NCBI GenBank assembly: GCA_031276865.1
Contig: JAISMF010000032.1
Location: forward strand, 1-52,676
Direction: 5' to 3'
DNA length: 52,676 nt
DNA from: Deltaproteobacteria bacterium
GTDB taxonomy: Bacteria; Desulfobacterota; Desulfarculia; Adiutricales; Adiutricaceae
The position numbers were made by a program, and so were the translations under genes. The notes beneath the pieces are model-generated. The model was given only the letters and a program-made list of their open reading frames with translations. It did not search any database and was not told where the DNA came from. How positions within the stretch are numbered: the stretch's first letter is position 1; the number at the start of each line of letters is the position of its first letter. This document shows, one piece after another, positions 45,735 to 52,676 of the stretch.

Positions 45735-46385
45735 ATGGAGACAGAGGCCTGGAAGATCCCCCCCCAGGAGATCGAGAGGAGGAGTTTCGCCATCATCGAT
45801 AGCGAGGCGGGTCCGCACGACTGGGATCCGGAGGCCTGGACGGTCGTGCGCAGGCTCGTTCACACCACGGCGGACTTCGACTACGTCAAAGACACCGTGA
45901 TCAGCCCCGGCGCCATCGAGAGCGGGGTGAGGGCCCTTAAAAACGGCGCCCTCGTCCTAACCGACACCAAGATGGCCCTAAACGGCGTGAACAAAAGCGT
46001 CCTGGCCCCCCACCATGTCGAGGTCCTCTGCCTGGTGGACGACCCCCGGGTCCTCTCCCGGGCGAGGGAGACGTCGCGAACCCGCTCCCAGGTGGCGGTG
46101 GATCTGGCCTACGAGGAGCGCGTGAAAGAGGGAAGGGACCTTATTTTCGTCTTCGGCAACGCCCCCACGGCCCTCTACCGCCTTTTGGAGAGGCTGGAGA
46201 AGGATCCCGCCTTGAAACGCCCGGCCTTGGTCTTGGGATTCCCCGTGGGCTTCGTGAACGCCTACGAGTCCAAAAAGGAACTCTCCCTTTCCCAGACCCC
46301 CCACTTCATCACCAACCTCAGCCGCAAGGGCGGCTCCAACGTGGCCGCGGCCGCCGTGAACGCCCTCGCGAAGCTCGCAGGCTGA
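45735..46385 (+). CDS. cbiC: Precorrin-8X / cobalt-precorrin-8 methylmutase
   Basis: This 216-residue enzyme moves a methyl group from C-11 to C-12 of the corrin precursor, giving (hydrogeno)cobyrinate. Family landmarks are RRLVHTTADFDY with the catalytic-region His, GALVLTDTKMALNGVN, FGNAPTALYRLLE, GFPVGFVNAYESK and RKGGSNVAAAAVNAL. Length and spacing are standard. ATG at 45735 has AGGTG eight bases upstream. It is followed after 89 bases by cbiA, the next enzyme in many pathways, so they probably share a transcript. CobH of the aerobic route is the same family, and the CobN-type chelatase in this window leaves open which order is used. Confidence 0.95.
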   Translation: METEAWKIPPQEIERRSFAIIDSEAGPHDWDPEAWTVVRRLVHTTADFDYVKDTVISPGAIESGVRALKNGALVLTDTKMALNGVNKSVLAPHHVEVLCLVDDPRVLSRARETSRTRSQVAVDLAYEERVKEGRDLIFVFGNAPTALYRLLERLEKDPALKRPALVLGFPVGFVNAYESKKELSLSQTPHFITNLSRKGGSNVAAAAVNALAKLAG

Positions 46386-46474
46386 AAACCCCTCCCTTTG
46401 GGGGGGATTTTTTCCCCAAGCGGCCCCGCGCCCCTTTTCGGGGCGCCGGGCCTCCGGATCCCTTGGAGGGCTCC

Positions 46475-47782
46475 TTGTCCGCTATCGAGCGCCACTGTCC
46501 CGCCCTGCTCATCTCCGCCCCGTCCTCCGGCCAGGGCAAAACCACCGTGACGGCCGCCCTGGCCCGCCACCATCGCAACGCCGGCAAAAAGGTCCGAGTC
46601 TTCAAGTGCGGTCCGGACTTTCTGGATCCCATGATTCTGGCCCGCGCGAGCGGCCACCCGGTCTACCAGCTGGATCTTTGGATGGTGGGGGAGGACAACT
46701 GCGACGCCCTCCTCTACGACGCGGCCGGACAGGCGGATCTCATCATCGTGGAGGGCGTCATGGGCCTCTTCGACGGCGAGCCCTCGGCCGCGGATCTGGC
46801 CCAGCGCTTCAACATCCCCGTTTTGGCCGTGATCAACGCCCAGGCCATGGCCCAGACCTTTCCGGCCATCGCCTTCGGACTCTCCCGCTGGCGCCCCGAG
46901 CTCCCCTGGGCCGGGGTTTTGGCCAACCGGGTGGCGGGGGAGGGGCACGCCAATCTGCTCAAGGATTCCCTCCCTCCGGACATGCCCTGGTTCGGGGCCT
47001 TGTATCGGGGGGAAGACGTGGAGCTTCCCAGCCGCCATCTGGGTCTGGTGCAGGCCTCCGAGCTCGCCGATTTGGATCAAAGGCTGAATAGGGCGGCCGA
47101 GCTTTTAAGCGCGCAAAAGATCGCGGCCTCTCCGCCCGTGGTCGCCTTCACCCGCCCGGGCGCCGACTTCGCTCCCTGGAAGGGCCGCCTTTTCGGCACC
47201 CGGGTGGCCGTGGCCCGGGACGACGCCTTCAGCTTCATCTACCAGGCCAATCTGGATCTTTTAAACGTCATGGGGGCCGAGCTGGTCTTCTTCTCGCCGG
47301 TGAACGATCCCTTTCTTCCGGAATCGGACGCCCTCTACCTCCCCGGCGGCTACCCGGAGCTGCATCTGGAAAGGCTGTCCCGAAACTTCGGGGTTCTCGA
47401 GGGAGTAAGGGCCCACCATAAGGCGGGCAAACCCATCCTGGGGGAGTGCGGCGGCATGCTTTATTTACTCGAAGAGCTGGCCTACCAGGGGCGCTCCGCC
47501 CCCCTGGCGGGGATCCTCCCCGGGAAGGCCGCCCTGACGGGGGGCCTCAGGGGGCTGGGGCTCATGGGGGCGGACCTCCCCGAAGGTCGCCTTCGGGGCC
47601 ACTCCTTCCACCACTCCAGTCTGGACATGCGCGTGAAGAGCGTCGTCAAGGCCGAGCGGCTGGATAAAAGGCGCCGGGAAAGCGAGGACGTCTTCCAGGT
47701 GGGGAGGTGCACGGCCTCGTATCTGCACTTCTACTTCCCCTCCAACCCCGAGGCCGCGGCCAGGCTGTTTTCCCGCGGATAG
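46475..47782 (+). CDS. cbiA: Cobyrinate a,c-diamide synthase
   Basis: This glutamine-dependent, ATP-driven amidase of about 435 residues adds two amides to cobyrinate. The N-terminal dethiobiotin-synthetase-like half has the P-loop APSSGQGKTT, FKCGPDFLDP and EGVMGLFDG. The C-terminal glutaminase half has LPGGYPELH, the nucleophile Cys in GECGGMLYLLE, and a late His in SYLHFYF. All key parts are present. TTG at 46475 is chosen because GGAGGG lies four bases upstream; TTG at 46463 precedes that site and is less likely. In pathways with CobN, the diamide is the substrate for cobalt insertion, so this enzyme would directly feed the chelatase encoded at 33-37 kb. It is followed after 187 bases by cbiZ. 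Confidence 0.95.
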   Translation: MSAIERHCPALLISAPSSGQGKTTVTAALARHHRNAGKKVRVFKCGPDFLDPMILARASGHPVYQLDLWMVGEDNCDALLYDAAGQADLIIVEGVMGLFDGEPSAADLAQRFNIPVLAVINAQAMAQTFPAIAFGLSRWRPELPWAGVLANRVAGEGHANLLKDSLPPDMPWFGALYRGEDVELPSRHLGLVQASELADLDQRLNRAAELLSAQKIAASPPVVAFTRPGADFAPWKGRLFGTRVAVARDDAFSFIYQANLDLLNVMGAELVFFSPVNDPFLPESDALYLPGGYPELHLERLSRNFGVLEGVRAHHKAGKPILGECGGMLYLLEELAYQGRSAPLAGILPGKAALTGGLRGLGLMGADLPEGRLRGHSFHHSSLDMRVKSVVKAERLDKRRRESEDVFQVGRCTASYLHFYFPSNPEAAARLFSRG

Positions 47783-47969
47783 CTTTCACCCGCCCCCGGC
47801 GAAAGCTTTTCCGGCCCGCCGGCGGAAAGCCCCGTCCCTCGGGCCCGTCCCGCCGCGGACGCCCCTTTCCGGAAAGCCTCCGGCTTTCCGAAGGCCCCTG
47901 AAAAAAACCCGCCCCTTTAACCCCCCCCTCCCCCGAGCCCCGGGCCTTGAAGCCCTAAAGGAGCTTAAG

Positions 47970-49157
47970 ATGCTTTTAGGCCGCTTTTACGACCAGGTGG
48001 AACTCCACCGCGAGGACAAGATCGTCTTCGCCCGCTTTTTAAGCCCCCACGCGGTGATCTCCACCTCCAGGATAGGGGGGGGGCTCCGGGACGACGTCTC
48101 GGTCCTCTTCAACCACCAATCCTGCGAGCCGGCCGGACACGGCGGCGGCCACGGCCACGGCCTTCTGCATAAGGCCCACCACGACCCCGAGGGCTACATG
48201 GAGGATGTCTGCCGGGAGCACGGCATCGCGGTCAAGGAGTCGGCGCAGCTCTCCACCGCCGCCAACATGCGCTTAATCGAGATTAGGGAGTTTTCCTTTC
48301 GGGAGATAAGCGTGGCCGCGGCCGTGACCGGCGGGGTGGAGGGGAACGCCGGGAGGGCGGGGGATCCGGCCACGGGCTACGAGGGCCGGAACGGCTGGGA
48401 GCCCGTGAGCCCGGGGGAGGCGGACGAGGGGCCCGGCACCATCAACACCATGATCTTCATCAACCGCCCCCTCACCCGGGGCGCTTTGGTGCGCTCCGTC
48501 ATGACCGCGACCGAGGCCAAGACCGCGGCCTTGGAGGAGTTGAACGTGAACTCCCGCTACTCCGACGGCCGGGCCACGGGCACCGGAACCGATCAGATAG
48601 GGGTGGCCGCGCTCAAAGATCCGGACTTCCCGCCCCTGACCAACGCCGGCAAGCACTGCAAGCTGGGGGAACTCATCGCCCGGGCGGTGAAGGAGGCCAC
48701 CAAGGCCGTTTTGGCGCGCCAAAACGGCATGAACCCCGAAAGGCAGTGCTCGGTGAAGATCCTGCTGGAGCGCTTTTTTAAAAAGGGCGAAAAACACTTC
48801 GGGATCAAGGGGACGGATCTGGCGGAGTTGTTCGCGGCCGAGCTCGAGGATCCGGACATGAAAGAGACCCTGCGGCTGAACCGTCTGGCCCTTTTTTACG
48901 ATCCCCTCAACGCCGCGGCCGTCATGAGCATGGTCCACCTCAAAGACCAGTTCTCCTGGGGGGTGCTCCCCCCGCTGCTCTTTCCCGAGGTCATGAGCCT
49001 CCAGGCGGCCGTCCTGGCCGCCGCGGTGAGCGGCAAACCCCACCGCGTCGAGGAGTACCGGAAACTTTTGGGCGAAATACCCGCGGACTCCTCCAACCGG
49101 GCCTTCACCAAGCTCGTGGCCCGGGCCTTCGCTTTGGGTTTCGAGGAGAAATGGTAG
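47970..49157 (+). CDS. cbiZ: Adenosylcobinamide amidohydrolase CbiZ with His-rich insert and C-terminal extension
   Basis: This 395-residue protein has no signal peptide, so it is cytoplasmic. The CbiZ core has FINRPLTRGALVRSVMTATEAKTAALEE-type helices, ATGTGTDQ (202-209) and GKHCKLGELIARAV. CbiZ cleaves the aminopropanol arm of cobinamide or pseudocobalamin to give adenosylcobyric acid, allowing lower-ligand replacement. Residues 49-71 form an insert with seven His among Gly (H49, 57, 61, 63, 67, 70, 71), a likely metal-binding loop. Residues 260-395 are an extension resembling the tail of the exported BtuF-CbiZ protein. ATG at 47970 has GGAG six bases upstream. It follows cbiA and precedes a radical SAM gene by 72 bases. 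It would serve salvage beside new synthesis. Confidence 0.92.
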   Translation: MLLGRFYDQVELHREDKIVFARFLSPHAVISTSRIGGGLRDDVSVLFNHQSCEPAGHGGGHGHGLLHKAHHDPEGYMEDVCREHGIAVKESAQLSTAANMRLIEIREFSFREISVAAAVTGGVEGNAGRAGDPATGYEGRNGWEPVSPGEADEGPGTINTMIFINRPLTRGALVRSVMTATEAKTAALEELNVNSRYSDGRATGTGTDQIGVAALKDPDFPPLTNAGKHCKLGELIARAVKEATKAVLARQNGMNPERQCSVKILLERFFKKGEKHFGIKGTDLAELFAAELEDPDMKETLRLNRLALFYDPLNAAAVMSMVHLKDQFSWGVLPPLLFPEVMSLQAAVLAAAVSGKPHRVEEYRKLLGEIPADSSNRAFTKLVARAFALGFEEKW

Positions 49158-49229
49158 GGGCCCTTTCCCCCTCGCCGCCCGGGGCGCCCGTAAACCCCGC
49201 CCGCCCTCCGGCTCCGGAAAAACCGAAAA

Positions 49230-50261
49230 ATGCCCCAGGCACCGGAAAAGCGCCGCCTTTTTTCCCTTCCAGCCCCGTCGCGGCTGGTCTTGATCCTCAC
49301 CCGGCGCTGCAACCTTGGTTGCGGCTACTGCTACAACGGGGAGGCGGACGAAAGCCTCATGAGTCGGGAGACCCTCGAGCGGGCCTTCGCCCTTTTGGCG
49401 GAGGGGGAGGGTCCCTTCGGCGTGCAGCTAACCGGCGGCGAGCCGCTTTTGGTTCCGGAACTTGTGGAGCGGGCCTGCGCCTTGTTTAAAAAGGCCGGGG
49501 AAAAAAGACCGGGCGCGCTTTCCCTGCAGACCAACCTCACGCTGTTAAACGAAGACTGGCTCGATCTTTTCCGCAAATATCGGGTGGATCTGGGGGTGAG
49601 CCTGGACGGGCCGCCGGAGATTAACGAGAGGCAGAGGGGGAAAAGCCGGGAGCTCTTCCGCTCCCTGGAGCTTTTGCGCCAAAGCGCCTTTCCCTTCAGC
49701 GCGACCGCGGTGGTCACCCGGGAAAACTGCGCCCATTTGGGCGCCCTGGTTCTTTTTTTAGGCGGCTTCAAGGAGGCCCGGGGCCTGGGCCTCGATCTCC
49801 TGGTTAAAAAGGGCCGGAGGGGCTTAAGCCCCCCGCGGGCGCCGGCCTTAAACGAGGCGGCTGGTAAAATTCGGGAAAGCCTCGCCCTTGTGAACCGTTT
49901 CCGTTTTCGGCCCTTCCGCTTAAGGGAGCTGGAGATGCTGCGAAAAGCCGAAAAAGGGGGGGGAGGCTCCTTTTGCGGGGCCTGCCGGGGGACCACCTTG
50001 GCCGTGACCCCGGAGGGCGAGCTCTACCCCTGCGCCCAGGCGGCGGGGGAGGAGGAGTTCTCTTTGGGCGGCCTGGAAAGGCCCCGGGCGCCCCGAAAAA
50101 GCCCGGGAGCCTACGAGCTTTCCACCGCCAAATGCCTCCTCTGCCCCCTTCACGGGAGATGCCCCGGGGAGTGCCCCACCCGCCTCCGCTTCAACCGAGG
50201 CGAGGAGGATCTGGTCTGCTCCCTTTACCGGGGGCTAAGCTCCCTTCCACTGGACCTCTAA
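49230..50261 (+). CDS. Radical SAM protein with SPASM domain
   Basis: This 343-residue enzyme uses AdoMet and a 4Fe-4S cluster bound by C27, C31 and C34 (CNLGCGYC) to start radical chemistry. TGGEP is at 68-72. The C-terminal SPASM domain is complete: C249/C252, G263-x4-C268, C302-x2-C305-x5-C311-x3-C315 and C330, enough for two auxiliary clusters. Such proteins commonly modify peptides or act as activating enzymes for sulfatases and dehydrogenases. No small precursor-peptide gene is seen next to it. It follows cbiZ by 72 bases on the same strand and ends in a strong hairpin, so it is probably the last gene of the cbi operon. A role in corrinoid handling is a guess from position. The start ATG at 49230 has only a weak ribosome site. 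Confidence 0.85.
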   Translation: MPQAPEKRRLFSLPAPSRLVLILTRRCNLGCGYCYNGEADESLMSRETLERAFALLAEGEGPFGVQLTGGEPLLVPELVERACALFKKAGEKRPGALSLQTNLTLLNEDWLDLFRKYRVDLGVSLDGPPEINERQRGKSRELFRSLELLRQSAFPFSATAVVTRENCAHLGALVLFLGGFKEARGLGLDLLVKKGRRGLSPPRAPALNEAAGKIRESLALVNRFRFRPFRLRELEMLRKAEKGGGGSFCGACRGTTLAVTPEGELYPCAQAAGEEEFSLGGLERPRAPRKSPGAYELSTAKCLLCPLHGRCPGECPTRLRFNRGEEDLVCSLYRGLSSLPLDL

Positions 50262-50289
50262 CCCCGGGGGGCCGCCAGGCCCCCCGGGG
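50262..50289 (+). terminator. Very strong GC hairpin after the radical SAM gene
   Basis: A perfect 12-bp stem (CCCCGGGGGGCC / GGCCCCCCGGGG) with a 4-base loop begins directly after the stop codon. No T-run follows, so it may be a GC-type terminator or a 3' end protector. Confidence 0.6.
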
Positions 50290-50402
50290 CTTGGCTCCCC
50301 GAGGCCGGGGGAATGGCCGCGAGGGCTCGCCTTTTCGCGGCGAAAGGTAATAATTGGGTGTTACCCCTGCGGATAAATATTAGAAAAATAATGCAAAAAA
50401 TT

Positions 50403-51480
50403 TTATAAATCGCAACTTCTAAAATTATAAAATTCTAAATTTGCTAATTTGTTAATTGCGCGACTCCATTCTAATGCATATTGAATATGTTTATTTAGAA
50501 AAAGATTTTTGATTAACGGCTTGTTTTTTTGAAAACTCCGAAGAATTCCGCCTATCTTCCTTTCAAATTCATCCTTATCAGCAGCTTGTGGTTCTGAGTG
50601 TAACTTATTCTTCACAATATGGTTAAAGTACTCATCAGGATTTAACTCTGGGCTGTACGGAGGAAGAAAGAAAATATCGACTTCCTTTCCGTGCTCATTT
50701 AGCCATTCCTGTACAAGTTTCCCGTGTTGAACCCTAAGATTGTCAAGTATAAGGAAAATTTTGTTATTTGTAGTCCTTATAAGAGTATTTAAAAATTTTA
50801 TAAACAACTTGCAATTCATTCAGCCTGAGTAAGTTTTATATCTTAGTGTACCCGTATTTGAAACAGCAGACGTCATATTCAATTTCAGTCTGGATCTAGT
50901 TGTTTTGATTTCAGGAGTTACGCCTTTGGGAGCATATGACTTCGTGTTAAAGTTTTCAGAATGCTGCCCTGCCTCATCTCCCCATAATATTAGCGCTCCT
51001 TCTTTCGCAGCTTTTTTAGCTATCTCAGGATATATTTTATATAGCCAATTTTTTACTTTTTCAGGATCCTGCTGCCATGCCTTTTTCACTGGTTTTGTGG
51101 GGTAAAGCCCCAACGTTTCAAATAATCTCCAGAGGTTCTTTCCTTAATCACCTTATTATATAGTTTATAGGCTAATTCTGCCACTGCTTTTCGAGTCCAA
51201 GTACTGTAATTTAAATCACGGTCCTTAGGTTCGGATCAGATGATTTCCTCTTGCGGTTTTACCTCCTCTTCAGGTGTTAAAATTCTTCCTTCTCCAACTT
51301 TTCTGCCTCTTTTTCTCGGTATCAAGGCGCTTTTTCCCTTTTCCACAAAAGATTTATTCCAAGCATATAAAGTTGAGAGAGCGATAAATAGAAATGAAGA
51401 GATATAAGACATGCTCAATATTTTTTGAAATGCTCGAAAGCAGTTTCCTTAATAAGACGAGAATTATCATGGTTTTCTCG
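50403..51480 (-). pseudogene. IS630-family transposase, inactivated
   Basis: Read from about 51480 leftwards, the pieces are NHDNSRLIKETAFEHFKK, the helix-turn-helix part (ALSTLYAWNKSF, KRGRKVGEGR), TWTRKAVAELAYKLYNKVIKE, then the DDE core with LWGDEAG, ILDNLRVQH and FLPPYSPELNPDEYF. All three acidic residues survive. The gene is broken by TGA at 51238-51236, by a frameshift of one lost A near 51100 (QKPVKKAW expected), by TGA at 50822-50820, and probably by another shift in an A-run near 51425. The DNA is AT-rich. It is thus a dead copy of an element that hopped into TA sites. I could not define its terminal repeats. Confidence 0.85.
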
Positions 51481-51807
51481 AAGAGCATGTTGTTATTTCA
51501 TGTATAAAATATACATGATTATGAGCTAAAGATCAATATATTTTATCGAAATAAATGACTATTTTAAAAAAAAATATACTTGCTGAAATATATTAGTTAG
51601 ATCATTACTCGGTATTTAGATGCCCTTTTAACATCAGCAGAATTACACCATTGGAAATAAATAGACAAAAATAAACTTTCTGATAAAATTTTTTAAAAAA
51701 ATTATCCACGCTGGTGAATTAGCGTTTCCTTACAACTTAATCATCATGCATTATTTTAACTCAATATATATCATGGCGTTTATATCAACTCTCTGTTGAC
51801 TGATTTT
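51481..51807. other. AT-rich spacer, 5' exon side of a group II intron
   Basis: No gene is seen. The last bases before 51808 (TGATTTT, 51801-51807) are a candidate intron-binding site IBS1. Confidence 0.5.
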
Positions 51808-52676
51808 GTGCGCCGTGAAAAGGTGCGTGCACCTAGCGGGCTGAGATGCCCGCCCGGCGACTGGGCTGGTCCGGCCGGTAGTAACCTTGAAAGTCATGGA
51901 GGTGACGATATGAATTAAGCTCAAGGCGTAAAGTCCTCTATAGGGGGGCCGCGAATGAGCGGGTTGTAACGCGAGTGAACACTAGGCAGGCTTCGAAAGA
52001 AAGTTGTGGAAGACGACCCGCCATGATCATGGGGAAGTCCGAAGTTTGGGAAGAAAAGCTTGAGGTAACGGCCACCTAAACCGCGTTTGGGTGAGATATC
52101 CCCCGGGAGAAAATCGTGATTCATGATCAGTCTTTTAAATCCTCCCAGATTCCTCCACCGGAGTAATGGTGACGACATGCTCATAATTGGCGGAGAAGAT
52201 ATAGTATTGTAGGTGGACGTAGTCTGAATTATCAGCTCTGAAAGTCGTCACTTGACGGGCACCGCGTTCGAATGGCGCGCGGGCGCGGGAGTTAGGAAGC
52301 GGTAACGCGGGCTAGCAAGTTGCTGATGACTATATGTGGTGTCATGGAATTCTATATACTCTATTAGTTGACGAAACATCCGGAGCGTACAGGCGGAAAG
52401 AGGCGAAACGTTCTCTGAAGCGTGCCTCCTGTTTTACTCGGTCAATGTCATGTCATTATCCAAAGAGGATCCCAGTGCATTAGACGTGTCCGCTGGGATC
52501 CGCGCGGGGGGGCGCCCGAAAGGGCGTTCCCTACCGCGACCCATGCCGTCGACTGAGCGGAAGACTACATCCGGGGCGGCGTTTTAGCGAGCCGCCCTGG
52601 AATCCCACGGTGTCGGAGAACCTGGCATGTTGTCCAAGAATGTTCACGAGAACGGTGAGATCTCCGTTTCTCCCTT
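51808..52676 (+). mobile_element. 5' half of a group II intron (runs off the window)
   Basis: The segment starts with GTGCG, the bacterial group II intron 5' end. It continues for about 820 bases as densely paired, non-coding RNA-like sequence, with many short GC stems and GAAA-type loops. One example is GGATCCCAG/CTGGGATCC at 52468-52476 and 52493-52501. AAAATCG at 52110-52116 can pair with the seven bases before the intron (one G-U pair), fitting EBS1-IBS1. A frame starting at 52627 looks like the intron-encoded protein in domain IV. Domains V and VI lie beyond the window, so the class and the 3' end cannot be seen. Confidence 0.75.
52627..52676 (+). CDS. Start of the group II intron-encoded reverse transcriptase/maturase (partial)
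   Basis: ATG at 52627 has GGAG eight bases upstream and opens a frame (MLSKNVHENGEISVSP) that runs off the window. Its position after about 820 bases of intron RNA is where domain IV coding regions begin. Only 16 residues are visible and no reverse-transcriptase motif is within the window, so the call rests on context. Confidence 0.5.
   Translation, partial: MLSKNVHENGEISVSP

Noticed and set aside
46262..47080. Minus-strand frame of 272 codons across cbiC and cbiA
   Set aside because: It is antisense to two well-recognised genes and shows no family motif.
51921..52184. Minus-strand 87-codon frame within the intron
   Set aside because: It is antisense to structured intron RNA and resembles no protein family.

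Overview
The window looks like the chromosome of a high-GC, Gram-negative anaerobe, probably of the Desulfobacterota/deltaproteobacterial kind. This is an inference from a TonB-dependent receptor, a lipoprotein solute-binding protein, chelatases of the CobN/ChlI/ChlD type and a SPASM radical SAM protein. No rRNA, tRNA or phylogenetic marker gene is present, so the assignment stays loose. GC-rich housekeeping-like genes alternate with AT-rich accessory insertions, and mobile-element debris is common.

Layout. (1) 1-4067 is a decayed Mu-like prophage head module: portal, MuF head-morphogenesis protein ending in an ADP-ribosyltransferase-like toxin domain, and prohead protease/scaffold. Each gene carries one in-frame stop, and the portal also has a frameshift. 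A small opposite-strand gene sits behind the toxin domain. (2) 4.07-9.3 kb holds a terminator, a lone IS3-type OrfA, a hybrid sensor histidine kinase and a membrane protein. (3) 9.4-17.2 kb is a minus-strand corrinoid block: an exported BtuF-CbiZ fusion, a BtuF-like lipoprotein and a first CobN-type chelatase, with an IS630-like fragment inserted. (4) 17.4-23 kb is accessory: an AAA-ATPase/PD-(D/E)XK protein and an AT-rich MmeI-type restriction-modification enzyme. (5) 23.5-39.6 kb is a second minus-strand block: TonB receptor, nitrilase-like protein with an ABC-2 exporter, ChlI, ChlD, a second CobN-type chelatase, and a BtuD/BtuC-type importer. (6) 40.4-50.3 kb on the plus strand has a secreted repeat protein, a DUF4198 metal-uptake-type protein, a cut-down ISL3 transposase, CbiC, CbiA, a stand-alone CbiZ with a His-rich insert, and a SPASM radical SAM protein. 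(7) 50.4-52.7 kb has a broken IS630 transposase and the 5' half of a group II intron whose maturase gene runs off the end.

The main theme is corrinoid metabolism from both directions. Uptake parts (TonB receptor, BtuF, BtuC, BtuD) lie beside synthesis parts (cobalt chelatase H, I and D subunits, CbiC, CbiA, a Co/Ni-type periplasmic protein) and remodelling parts (two CbiZ enzymes). Two large chelatase subunits appear to share one I/D motor. The least ordinary features are the exported BtuF-CbiZ fusion, the C-terminal region shared by both CbiZ proteins, and the His-rich CbiZ next to a radical SAM protein. I could not find a convincing cobalamin riboswitch for any of these genes.
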